A DNA stretch of 45,800 nt from Candidatus Merdisoma merdipullorum (GTDB lineage Bacteria; Bacillota; Clostridia; Lachnospirales; Lachnospiraceae): positions 1 through 45,800 of the forward strand of contig DVLE01000027.1 of assembly GCA_018715645.1 (NCBI GenBank), given 5' to 3'. Shown here piece by piece: positions 22,260-32,144 of the stretch (position 1 is the first letter of the stretch; each line of letters opens with the position of its first letter). The position numbers and the translations under genes were made by a program. The notes beneath the pieces were generated by a model, which did no database searches, was not told where the DNA came from, and saw nothing but the letters and a program-made list of their open reading frames with translations.

Positions 22260-24335
22260 ATGGCAAAAAATCTGGTTATCGTAGAGTCTCCGGCAAAGGT
22301 GAAGACCATTAAAAAGTTTCTGGGGCCGAGCTACGAGGTACTGGCTTCCCAGGGACATGTGCGTGATCTTCCTAAAAGCCAGCTGGGTTTTGACGCAGAG
22401 CATGGTTACGAGCCTAAATATATTACGATCCGCGGAAAGGGAGAGATTCTTGCCAAGCTTCGCAAGGAAGCAAAAAAGGCCGACAAGATTTATCTCGCAA
22501 CCGACCCTGATCGGGAGGGAGAGGCGATTTCCTGGCATCTGTCCCAGGCGTTGAATCTGGATGGAAAAAAGGTATACCGGATTACATTTAATGAGATTAC
22601 GAAAAGCGCGGTTAAGGAATCCTTAAAACACGCCAGAGAAATAGACATGAATCTGGTCAATGCGCAGCAGGCCCGGCGTATGCTGGACCGTATGGTAGGG
22701 TACCGTATCAGCCCTATCCTGTGGGCGAAGGTTAAGAGAGGCTTAAGCGCAGGCAGGGTACAGTCAGTCGCCCTCAGACTGATCGCAGACCGGGAGGAAG
22801 AAATCAACGCTTTCGTGCCGGAGGAATACTGGACGCTGGACGCGGACTTTTTGGCGGACGGCGGCAAAAAGCCGCTGCAGGCACATTTTTACGGAACCAG
22901 GTCCGGAAAAATGGCGCTGAAATCCAAAGAAGAAGTCGATGGAGTACTGAAGGAGCTGGAAGGCGTTTCCTGGCAGATCAGCGAGGTGAAAAAAGGTGAG
23001 AGGGTTAAGAAGGCGCCGCTGCCCTTTACGACCAGTACGCTGCAGCAGGAGGCGTCCAAGAACCTGAACTTCTCCACACAGAAGACGATGAGCGTGGCCC
23101 AGCAGCTTTACGAAGGAATTGACATCAAGGGAAACGGTACGGTCGGTATCATCACGTATCTGCGTACCGACTCCACCCGTGTGTCGGAGGAGGCCGAAAG
23201 ATCAGCCAGGGATTATATCAGCTCCACATACGGAGAAAACTACACATCTAAGGGGCAGGGCGCAAAGGCTTCCGGGAAGAAGATCCAGGATGCTCATGAG
23301 GCCATCCGGCCTACGGATCTGGCGAGAACACCTGCCATGCTGAAGGATTCCCTTACGAGAGAACAGTTCCGGCTTTATCAGCTTATCTGGAAACGCTTTG
23401 CGGCCAGCCAGATGGCGGATGCGGTCTATGAGACTTCGTCAGTCAAGATCGACGGGGGAAAATACCGGTTTACGATGTCGGCTTCCCGCGTGTCCTTTGA
23501 CGGTTTCCTCGCCGTCTATGTGCAGGACGAGGAGAAGGAAGGAGACAGCCGGATTCTGAAGGGACTTGGGACGGATACGGCTCTGACGCTGAAGGAGTTT
23601 GAGAGTAAACAGCATTTTACTCATCCGCCGGCGCATTACACGGAGGCTGCCCTTGTAAAGACGCTGGAGGAGCTTGGGATCGGGCGGCCCAGTACCTATG
23701 CGCCTACCATCACGACGATTCTTGCCCGCCGGTACGTGGTGAAGGAGAATAAAAACCTGTATTTGACGGAGCTTGGAGAAGTCGTCAACAATATGATGAA
23801 GCAGGCTTTCCCAAGCATTGTGGAGACGGATTTTACAGCCAATATGGAAGGACTTCTGGACCGGGTGGAGGAAGGGACCGTCAACTGGAAGACCGTGGTG
23901 GAGAACTTTTATCCTGATCTGGAGGCAGCGGTAGAGGCTGCGGAGAAGGAGCTGAAGGAAGTCAAGGTGGAGGACGAGGTCACAGATGTGATTTGCGAAG
24001 AATGCGGCCGTCATATGGTGATCAAATACGGACCGCACGGCCGGTTTCTGGCCTGTCCGGGATTTCCGGAGTGCCGGAATACGAAGCCGTATCTGGAAAA
24101 GATCGGCGTCTCCTGTCCCAAGTGCGGAAAGGAAGTCGTACTGCGGAGGACGAAAAAGGGACGGAAGTATTACGGATGTGAGAACAATCCGGAATGTGAT
24201 TTCATGTCCTGGCAAAAGCCGTCCAAAGAAAAGTGTCCCGTATGCGGAAGCTATATGGTGGAAAAGGGCAGCAAGCTTGTCTGTGCTAACGAAACCTGCG
24301 GCCATGTAATGACGAAAAAGAAGGAAGAACAATAA
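22260..24335 (+). CDS. topA: DNA topoisomerase I
   Basis: A 691-residue type IA topoisomerase. The TOPRIM domain (LVIVESPAKVKTIKKFLG, YLATDPDREGEAISWHL) binds Mg2+. The active-site tyrosine is Tyr300 in GIITYLRTDSTRVS. HEAIRPTDL and IGRPSTYAPTITTI are further family motifs. The C-terminus has three Cys4 zinc ribbons (CEECGRHM...CPGFPEC, CPKCGKEV...CENNPEC, CPVCGSYM...CANETC). It relaxes negative supercoils. AGAGGAAGG precedes the ATG. The dprA-topA-codY order is widely conserved in Firmicutes. Confidence 0.97.
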   Translation: MAKNLVIVESPAKVKTIKKFLGPSYEVLASQGHVRDLPKSQLGFDAEHGYEPKYITIRGKGEILAKLRKEAKKADKIYLATDPDREGEAISWHLSQALNLDGKKVYRITFNEITKSAVKESLKHAREIDMNLVNAQQARRMLDRMVGYRISPILWAKVKRGLSAGRVQSVALRLIADREEEINAFVPEEYWTLDADFLADGGKKPLQAHFYGTRSGKMALKSKEEVDGVLKELEGVSWQISEVKKGERVKKAPLPFTTSTLQQEASKNLNFSTQKTMSVAQQLYEGIDIKGNGTVGIITYLRTDSTRVSEEAERSARDYISSTYGENYTSKGQGAKASGKKIQDAHEAIRPTDLARTPAMLKDSLTREQFRLYQLIWKRFAASQMADAVYETSSVKIDGGKYRFTMSASRVSFDGFLAVYVQDEEKEGDSRILKGLGTDTALTLKEFESKQHFTHPPAHYTEAALVKTLEELGIGRPSTYAPTITTILARRYVVKENKNLYLTELGEVVNNMMKQAFPSIVETDFTANMEGLLDRVEEGTVNWKTVVENFYPDLEAAVEAAEKELKEVKVEDEVTDVICEECGRHMVIKYGPHGRFLACPGFPECRNTKPYLEKIGVSCPKCGKEVVLRRTKKGRKYYGCENNPECDFMSWQKPSKEKCPVCGSYMVEKGSKLVCANETCGHVMTKKKEEQ

Positions 24336-24379
24336 TTTTCAGAATTTTTTGAAAAAGTGATTGTAAAATTCAAAAATTT
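24334..24379 (+). promoter_or_regulatory. Two CodY-box-like sites upstream of codY
   Basis: AATTTTCAGAATTTT (24334-24348) matches the CodY box AATTTTCWGAAAATT at 13 of 15 positions. AAAATTCAAAAATTT (24365-24379) matches at 11 of 15. They lie between topA and codY, next to a possible promoter (TTCAAA 24369-24374, 17-base spacer, TATTAT 24392-24397). This suggests CodY autoregulation. Confidence 0.55.
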
Positions 24380-24472
24380 GTGCTAGAGTCTTATTATAGT
24401 TAAATTAGTTCTGGCTTGGCACGTAAATGGAAAGACAGGGAGAGTTTAAAGAGATACGACGGAGGGAATACA

Positions 24473-25246
24473 GTGAGTGTACAATTATTAGACAAGACGA
24501 GAAAGATCAATAAGCTGCTGCACAACAACAGCTCCAGCAAGGTAGTGTTTAACGACATCTGTGAGGTATTGACGGAAATTCTGCATTCAAACATACTGGT
24601 GATCAGTAAGAAAGGAAAGGTTCTGGGAGTCAGCCGCTGCGAAGGTGTCGAGGAGATACAGGAGCTGATTACAGACAGTGTGGGCGGCCATATTGACGAA
24701 GCTCTCAACGAGCGGCTCTTAAGTATTCTTTCCACAAAGGAGAATGTGAATCTTCAGACATTAGGTTTTGTCTCGGAGAATGTAAGCGATTACCAGGCGA
24801 TCATCACGCCTATCGATATTGCGGGAGAGAGGCTTGGAACCCTGTTCCTGTACAAGTATAAGGAGCAGTATGATATTGATGACATTATCTTAAGCGAGTA
24901 TGGAACCACAGTCGTCGGTCTGGAAATGATGCGTTCCGTGAACGAGGAAAACGAAGAAGAAAAGAGAAAGGTTCAGATTGTGAAATCGGCTATCAGCACC
25001 CTGTCCTTCTCTGAGCTGGAAGCTATTACCCATATCTTCGACGAGCTGAAAGGGACGGAGGGCGTCCTCGTGGCAAGCCGGATCGCAGACAGCGTAGGAA
25101 TTACAAGATCGGTGATTGTGAATGCCCTTCGGAAATTCGAGAGCGCGGGCGTGATCGAATCCAGATCCTCAGGTATGAAGGGAACCTATATCAAAGTCGT
25201 GAACGACGTGGTCTTCGACGAGCTGGCAAAGCTGAAAAAGGCATGA
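24473..25246 (+). CDS. codY: GTP-sensing pleiotropic transcriptional regulator CodY
   Basis: A 257-residue protein. It has the N-terminal GAF domain (VQLLDKTRKINKLLHNNSSSKVVFNDICEVLTEILHSNILVISKKGKVLG) that binds branched-chain amino acids. The C-terminal winged helix has recognition region ASRIADSVGITRSVIVNALRKFESAGVIESRSSGMKGTYIKV. CodY represses amino-acid, peptide-uptake and adaptive genes in nutrient plenty. The GTG at 24473 has GGAGGG upstream and matches the usual CodY start; the frame is open back to a TTG at 24416 without support. Confidence 0.96.
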   Translation: MSVQLLDKTRKINKLLHNNSSSKVVFNDICEVLTEILHSNILVISKKGKVLGVSRCEGVEEIQELITDSVGGHIDEALNERLLSILSTKENVNLQTLGFVSENVSDYQAIITPIDIAGERLGTLFLYKYKEQYDIDDIILSEYGTTVVGLEMMRSVNEENEEEKRKVQIVKSAISTLSFSELEAITHIFDELKGTEGVLVASRIADSVGITRSVIVNALRKFESAGVIESRSSGMKGTYIKVVNDVVFDELAKLKKA

Positions 25247-25261
25247 ACGAAGCGCAAAACA

Positions 25262-25307
25262 CGGACCTGAGCTGACAAGGGGATATACCCTTGTTCAGAT
25301 AGGTCCG
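25262..25307. repeat. Nested palindrome with a CAAGGG/CCCTTG core
   Basis: CGGACCT (25262-25268) pairs with AGGTCCG (25301-25307). Inside, CTGACAAGGG (25272-25281) pairs with CCCTTGTTCAG (25288-25298), with one bulge. The core resembles the CAAGGG...CCCTTG palindrome at 36886-36936. Confidence 0.6.
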
Positions 25308-25311
25308 GATG

Positions 25312-25366
25312 AAAACCCGGATATTCCGCGAAGTTTTTCTTTGTCGGACGTCCGGGTTTTATTTTG
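25312..25366 (+). terminator. Intrinsic terminator of codY
   Basis: AAAACCCGGA (25312-25321) pairs perfectly with TCCGGGTTTT (25351-25360), followed by ATTTT. It has a long loop of 29 bases. Confidence 0.75.
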
Positions 25367-25460
25367 ACTTGACCAGACTGCTTTCCATTGCCGGCTCCGT
25401 GCTGGAACGAAAAGCAAAGCGGACAGATCGCAAGTTGGGAGGCCGAAAAGGAGAGATGCT

Positions 25461-25964
25461 ATGCAGAGCCGCGCTAACACAATCAAGCTTATTGCTGTTA
25501 TCTCACATTTTTCGTATCTGTTCGCGTCCATGGATTTTGTAGACTGGAAATCGTTTATACCATTTTACTACGGAAGAGTTCTGAATCAGACGAGCGTCAT
25601 GTGGTCTCTCGCATGAGGGCTGGTTATGCTGATCGTTTTGAACTGTCTGATTAGCTTTCCCAGCGACTGGAGCTGTATTGCGGCCCTTTGCATTATGGCT
25701 TTCGGGACGAACAGAGGAAAATCCAAAACCCAGATGTGCTGGATGATTTTTTATACGGCGCTCTATGCGGCGGTATATTTTTTCGCATTGGACAAAACTT
25801 ACGGGCTGTTCCAGATGGCCGTCGTCCTGTCCGTTCCGGTTATCGGCATGTATAACGGAGAGAGGGGGAGGAATACCCGGATTAACAGATATATAAAATG
25901 GTTCTTCTATATTTATTATCCGCTGCATCTTGTGATAATCGGCTGGCTACAGGCGGTTCGCTAG
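25461..25964 (+). pseudogene. Decayed TraX family membrane protein
   Basis: From the ATG at 25461 the frame encodes MQSRANTIKLIAVISHFSYLF..., the usual TraX opening, then meets TGA at 25614-25616. The same frame continues as a TraX-like C-terminus (FYTALYAAVYFFALDKTYGLFQMAVVLSVPVIGMYNGERG, YIKWFFYIYYPLHLVIIGWL) to 25964. The conserved middle (IGRLSFPIFAFLL region of family members) is missing, so the gene has an internal loss as well as a stop. TraX homologues are membrane proteins often annotated as pilin or conjugation acetylases; in Clostridia they are usually chromosomal. GGAGAG precedes the start. Confidence 0.65.
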
Positions 25965-26016
25965 CAGGCTGTATTTTGTGGAAGGATAAGCGCTAAGACT
26001 GCGGGGATTCGCGGAA

Positions 26017-26250
26017 TCAGCCGCCAATCATCATGTGACCGCAGATTTTTCCTGTAACGGAAAGCTGAAACAGCAGTTTGGAAAGGAACAGGATGAGGAG
26101 CAAGTAAGGAAAGGCAGGTCTTGCTTTTCTGAACACAAGGCATCTTGCCAGCATTGCGGTCATAATCAGGGAAATTGCTCCGCCTCCGATGACAAAGAGG
26201 TTGTATAGAAACTGCGGAACCACCACATAAGACGACTGGATCCCGAACAT
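26017..26250 (-). CDS. Small hypothetical membrane protein
   Basis: A 77-residue protein with two hydrophobic segments (VVPQFLYNLFVIGGGAISLIMTAMLA and FPYLLLILFLSKLLFQLSVTG) separated by a basic loop, RCLVFRKARP. I do not recognise a family. The start at 26250 is chosen because AAGGAGG lies nine bases upstream; the open frame extends to 26316 without support. It is the only minus-strand gene between codY and guaB and is divergent from groES across the 61-bp repeat region. Confidence 0.5.
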   Translation of the reverse strand: MFGIQSSYVVVPQFLYNLFVIGGGAISLIMTAMLARCLVFRKARPAFPYLLLILFLSKLLFQLSVTGKICGHMMIGG

Positions 26251-26289
26251 AGACGTTTTCCTCCTTTTTGACTTTTGATTTTCATGCTG

Positions 26290-26312
26290 CTGGAGGCGAA
26301 TACGCCCTTGCC
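26290..26312. repeat. Copy of a short dispersed motif ending in GCCCTTG
   Basis: This 23-base stretch (CTGGAGGCGA-ATACGCCCTTGCC) matches 147-169 at 20 of 23 positions. A weaker relative lies at 36909-36931. It appears to be half of a palindromic repeat. Confidence 0.45.
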
Positions 26313-26363
26313 GCAATGAAAGATTAAGTGTGTATGCCTCTGTTAGCTTAAGCTTATGGTATA

Positions 26364-26506
26364 ATGTCCGAAGGACATGGTATAATACCGGCAGGTATTA
26401 TACCTGGAATCCCCCGGAGGGGCCATGTCCGAAGGACATGGTATAATACCGACAGGTATTATACCTGGAATCCCCCGGAGGGGCCATGTCCGAAGGACAT
26501 GGTATA
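26364..26506. repeat. 61-bp tandem repeat, two full copies plus a partial third
   Basis: Copy 1 (26364-26424) and copy 2 (26425-26485) differ by one base (GGCA versus GACA). Copy 3 stops after 21 bases (26486-26506). Each unit holds three palindromes: ATGTCC-GAA-GGACAT, GGTATAATACC-G(G/A)CA-GGTATTATACC and CCCC-CGGA-GGGG. A remnant, ATGGTATAAT, precedes copy 1. Each unit also contains TGGTATAAT, an extended -10-like sequence. It fills most of the 466-base gap before groES; a short open frame through it is not credible as a gene. Confidence 0.9.
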
Positions 26507-26610
26507 TTCAGTTTACAGAATCAGATATGCTATGTCAATGAAGGGGGGCTCTTCCAAATCAAAATTGTAAATAGAAAAGTATAAAAAAAGAATAAAATCT
26601 GAAAAACCTG

Positions 26611-26642
26611 TTGACAAATAAAATAAAGAGCATTAATATAAT
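26611..26642 (+). promoter_or_regulatory. groESL promoter
   Basis: TTGACA (26611-26616). The -10 is TAATAT (26634-26639, 17-base spacer) or TATAAT (26637-26642, 20-base spacer). It lies directly upstream of the CIRCE operator. Confidence 0.75.
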
Positions 26643-26651
26643 ATCCGTAGG

Positions 26652-26678
26652 TTAGCACTCGATATGGGTGAGTGCTAA
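26652..26678. promoter_or_regulatory. CIRCE operator (HrcA binding site)
   Basis: TTAGCACTC, nine bases, GAGTGCTAA: a perfect match to the CIRCE consensus. HrcA represses groESL here until heat or misfolded-protein stress titrates the chaperonin. No hrcA gene is in this window. Confidence 0.97.
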
Positions 26679-26716
26679 TAATAAATGGGACGAATAAGAT
26701 CCAAGGAGGAATAGAA

Positions 26717-27001
26717 ATGAAATTAGTACCATTAGGTGACAGAGTTGTACTGAAACAGTTTGAGGCAGAGGAGACGACAGCGTCCGGCATCATCCTGGCA
26801 AGCAAGGCCCAGGAGAAGCCGCAGCAGGCAGAGGTAATCGCGGTAGGACCTGGCGGAATGGTAGATGGAAAGGAAGTTACCATGCATGTAAAGCCCGGTG
26901 ACAAAGTGATCTATTCCAAATATGCCGGAAACGAAGTAAAGATGGGCGATGAGGAATACATTATTGTAAAGCAGAACGACATCCTTGCGATTGTAGAATA
27001 A
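26717..27001 (+). CDS. groES: Co-chaperonin GroES
   Basis: A 94-residue GroES (KLVPLGDRVVLKQFEAEETTASGIILASKAQEKPQQAEVIAVGPGG, mobile loop included; VIYSKYAGNEVKMGDEEYIIVKQNDILAIVE). It caps the GroEL chamber during protein folding. The start at 26717 has AAGGAGGA seven bases upstream; the frame is open back to 26672 but that would run through the CIRCE operator. Confidence 0.98.
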   Translation: MKLVPLGDRVVLKQFEAEETTASGIILASKAQEKPQQAEVIAVGPGGMVDGKEVTMHVKPGDKVIYSKYAGNEVKMGDEEYIIVKQNDILAIVE

Positions 27002-27015
27002 TAAAGAGAGAATAA

Positions 27016-28656
<1,641 letters not shown>

Positions 28657-28677
28657 ATCCGAGGAACAAAAGGAAGC

Positions 28678-28713
28678 AAATCCCGGCAGGAGGTTTTCCT
28701 GCCGGGATTTATT
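28678..28713 (+). terminator. Intrinsic terminator of groESL
   Basis: AAATCCCGGCAGGA (28678-28691) pairs perfectly with TCCTGCCGGGATTT (28697-28710), with a five-base loop and T-rich tail. Confidence 0.92.
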
Positions 28714-28718
28714 TACTT

Positions 28719-29063
28719 TTGGACGAGGATTCTGGAGCGTATGATAAGAGACAAAAAGAATTCCTGGAAGAAAGAAATCGTCAACTACGGAAGAAAATCA
28801 ATATCCTCAGGAAAGCATCCGTAGCTAAAGGAAGAAAACTACGGAAGAAAATCAAGATTTCCAGGAAAGCATCCGTAGCCAAAGGAAGAAAACTACGGAA
28901 GAAAATTAAGATTTCCAGGAAAACATCCGCAGCCAAAGGAAGAAAACTACGAAGGAAAATCAGGATTTCCAAGAAAGCATCCGCAGCCAGGGAAGAATAT
29001 CCGTCGAATATAAAAATTTTTATATTGCCCATTGTGTGCCGGTGTGGTATATTTATATCATAA
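28719..29063 (+). CDS. Possible Lys/Arg-rich tandem-repeat protein (uncertain)
   Basis: An open frame of 114 residues with an 18-residue unit repeated about four times (LRKKIKISRKASVAKGRK and variants). Differences between copies are mostly silent or swap Lys for Arg, Val for Ala or Ala for Thr, which hints at selection on this frame. Against it: the only start is a TTG with no binding site, right behind the groEL terminator, and the opposite strand is also open with a hydrophobic repeat (FLEILIFFRSFLPLATDA). It may be noncoding repeat DNA. Confidence 0.25.
   Translation: MDEDSGAYDKRQKEFLEERNRQLRKKINILRKASVAKGRKLRKKIKISRKASVAKGRKLRKKIKISRKTSAAKGRKLRRKIRISKKASAAREEYPSNIKIFILPIVCRCGIFIS
28785..29000. 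repeat. 54-bp tandem repeat, four copies
   Basis: Units start at 28785, 28839, 28893 and 28947. Copies 2 and 3 differ by three bases; copies 1 and 4 are more diverged. Copies 1 and 2 each contain CTACGGA and its inverse TCCGTAG (for copy 1 at 28785-28791 and 28818-28824), so neighbouring units can form alternating hairpins. There are no spacers, so this is not CRISPR. Confidence 0.9.
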
Positions 29064-29099
29064 AGAGCGAAATACATCACATAAATGGGGAGGAGTTTT

Positions 29100-29459
29100 A
29101 TGAAACGCAATATTAACTACCTGGGGCTTTTATCTCTTTTGTCTCTGATAGGGATTTTGGGGCTCACCGGGGAAAATTCCGGACTGTTTGGATTTTTCGG
29201 ATTTCTCTATTATCTGCGGTATTTTTGGATTATGCCGGATGAATTTTTCAGGCTCAATGTTCAAAAAGCAGCCACATTTGCGTTTATGGCGGAAATGATT
29301 TCTCTTGTCCCGTTTATGTTCCTGTGTTCCTGGATTTACGGGACGGCCAGGGCTGTTCCGATAGCCTTTGCCCTAAGTTTTGTGGCAACTGTCTTTGCTT
29401 TTACCATTGCGCTCATAATATTGGAAGTGAAGGAGCAAAGGGGAGCGGCTCATGATTAA
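29100..29459 (+). CDS. DUF3796-like small membrane protein
   Basis: A 119-residue protein with about four hydrophobic segments (YLGLLSLLSLIGILGL, FGFFGFLYYLRYFWI, FAFMAEMISLVPFMFLCSWIYG, VPIAFALSFVATVFAFTIALIILEV). The opening and the GFFGFLYYLRYFWIMPDE segment resemble DUF3796 proteins. Function is unknown. GGGGAGGAG precedes the ATG. It overlaps the next gene by eight bases, forming a two-gene unit with a small HTH regulator. Confidence 0.6.
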   Translation: MKRNINYLGLLSLLSLIGILGLTGENSGLFGFFGFLYYLRYFWIMPDEFFRLNVQKAATFAFMAEMISLVPFMFLCSWIYGTARAVPIAFALSFVATVFAFTIALIILEVKEQRGAAHD

Positions 29460-29649
29460 AAATCGTATCAAAGAATACCGGGCCAGACATGAGATGAAGC
29501 AGGAGGATCTGGCCAGACTGGTGGGCGTCCGCAGAGAAACCATAGGGAATCTTGAAAAGGGAAAATATAATCCTTCTCTGGTTTTGGCCTGGAATATTGC
29601 AAAAGTGTTTGGCGTTGCGATTGAAGATATTTTTACTGTGGAAGAATAG
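29452..29649 (+). CDS. Small Xre/Cro-type HTH regulator (YozG-like)
   Basis: A 65-residue protein that is a single helix-turn-helix domain (IKNRIKEYRARHEMKQEDLARLVGVRRETIGNLEKGKYNPSLVLAWNIAKVFGVAIEDIF). Such mini-regulators commonly sit next to small multi-pass membrane proteins in Firmicutes and probably control their own operon. The start overlaps the membrane-protein stop region, suggesting translational coupling. Confidence 0.88.
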   Translation: MIKNRIKEYRARHEMKQEDLARLVGVRRETIGNLEKGKYNPSLVLAWNIAKVFGVAIEDIFTVEE

Positions 29650-29722
29650 AGAAAATTCCGGGAGCGGAAAGTCTGGTCCGCACGCCTTGAAAAGACAGGT
29701 GTATGTCTCTGAAAAACATAAG

Positions 29723-29751
29723 AAAAAAGCGTCTTCCGCAGACGTTTTTTT
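29723..29751 (+). terminator. Intrinsic terminator after the HTH gene
   Basis: An A-tract and CGTCT (29723-29734) pair with AGACG and a seven-base T-tract (29740-29751), with a tight TCCGC-type loop. It separates the DUF3796/HTH unit from guaB. Confidence 0.85.
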
Positions 29752-29775
29752 CTGTCAGAATCCTACTGAATCGTA

Positions 29776-29804
29776 TTGACAAGCCGTTTCATTTTCGTTA
29801 AGAT
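29776..29804 (+). promoter_or_regulatory. guaB promoter
   Basis: TTGACA (29776-29781), 17-base spacer, TAAGAT (29799-29804). The guaB start lies 52 bases downstream. Confidence 0.7.
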
Positions 29805-29817
29805 AGGTTATTAATAA

Positions 29818-31311
<1,494 letters not shown>

Positions 31312-31324
31312 GAAAAATGTTCGG

Positions 31325-31357
31325 GGCGGCTGCAAGGGATTTGCGGCCGCCTCTTTT
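31325..31357 (+). terminator. Intrinsic terminator of guaB
   Basis: GGCGGC-T-GCAA (31325-31335) pairs with TTGC-G-GCCGCC (31341-31351), followed by TCTTTT. Confidence 0.8.
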
Positions 31358-31538
31358 CCTGCACGGAAAGACCGAAAGCTTTTCAATACAGGAAAGTTCT
31401 CTGCCTGGACGAAGAGTTCCCGCAGAGAAATCGGATCCCAGGAAGGAAGCGCGGCTTGTCGGCCGGCACTGCAACAGGGGGACCGGTTTTACAGTCGTTA
31501 AGAAAAATTTAAGTTTTTTTTGTAGTAAAACCTAAATC

Positions 31539-31562
31539 CGTTACGTTATTATTAATGTAACG
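31539..31562. promoter_or_regulatory. Inverted repeat upstream of the second sigma operon
   Basis: CGTTAC (31539-31544) and GTAACG (31557-31562) are separated by 12 AT-rich bases, about 30 bases before the sigma gene start. It could be an operator. I could not find a convincing sigma-A promoter in 31358-31589, which otherwise holds nothing recognisable. Confidence 0.4.
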
Positions 31563-31589
31563 ATAAACGGACAGGGAGGGGGCCCTACC

Positions 31590-32144
31590 ATGCTTTTATA
31601 CTTATCCATGCTGGACACGCAGGAGGAAAAGGACAAATTCACAGAGGTCTATGAGCAGCATCAGCATTTCTGCTGGTATGTGGCGTATCAGCTCCTTGGA
31701 GACGCGCATCTGGCTGAGGATGCGGTCCAGGATGCTTTTCTTGCGCTGACCAGACATCTGGATAAAATAGAAGATGCAGAGAGCCCGAAGACCAGGAAAT
31801 TCCTGCTGACGATTGTAAAGAGCAAGGCTGTGGATATACTGCGCAGACAGCACGGGGAGAGTTCTGTGGACGAGCTGACGACAGAGCCGGCCGCGCCTGA
31901 AGAGGATATGCTGAGCGCGTATATTACAAAAGAAAACTACAATCACCTGATCTCCTGCATTCTGGAGCTGGACGAGGCGTATCGCGTGATCTTTGAGTAC
32001 AAATATGTACACCAGCTTTCGGACAGAGAGATCGCTCAGCTTCTGGACATCACTCCCAAGCTGGTAAACGTGCGCTATTTCCGCGCCAGAAAAAAGCTGC
32101 AGCAAATGCTGGAAAAGGAGGTGACAGGCCATGCGGGAAGATAA
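31590..32144 (+). CDS. Sigma-70 family (ECF-like) RNA polymerase sigma factor
   Basis: A 184-residue sigma factor. Region 2 is FTEVYEQHQHFCWYVAYQLLGDAHLAEDAVQDAFLALTRHLDKI, with the AEDAVQDAF motif; FLLTIVKSKAVDILRR follows. Region 4 is LDEAYRVIFEYKYVHQLSDREIAQLLDITPKLVNVRYFRARKKLQ. AGGGAGGG precedes the ATG. It overlaps the next gene, a membrane protein, by 14 bases. It differs in sequence from the sigma factor at 203 and probably answers another signal. Confidence 0.9.
   Translation: MLLYLSMLDTQEEKDKFTEVYEQHQHFCWYVAYQLLGDAHLAEDAVQDAFLALTRHLDKIEDAESPKTRKFLLTIVKSKAVDILRRQHGESSVDELTTEPAAPEEDMLSAYITKENYNHLISCILELDEAYRVIFEYKYVHQLSDREIAQLLDITPKLVNVRYFRARKKLQQMLEKEVTGHAGR

Noticed and set aside
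25614-25616. TGA as a selenocysteine codon in the TraX-like gene
   Set aside because: The protein also lacks its conserved middle, no SECIS-like structure was evident, and TraX is not a known selenoprotein.
26364-26570. Short open frame through the 61-bp repeat
   Set aside because: No ribosome binding site; the encoded peptide just reflects palindromic repeats, and it ends in the groESL promoter region.
28785-29000. Possible CRISPR array
   Set aside because: The 54-bp units are directly adjacent without spacers and there are no cas genes.
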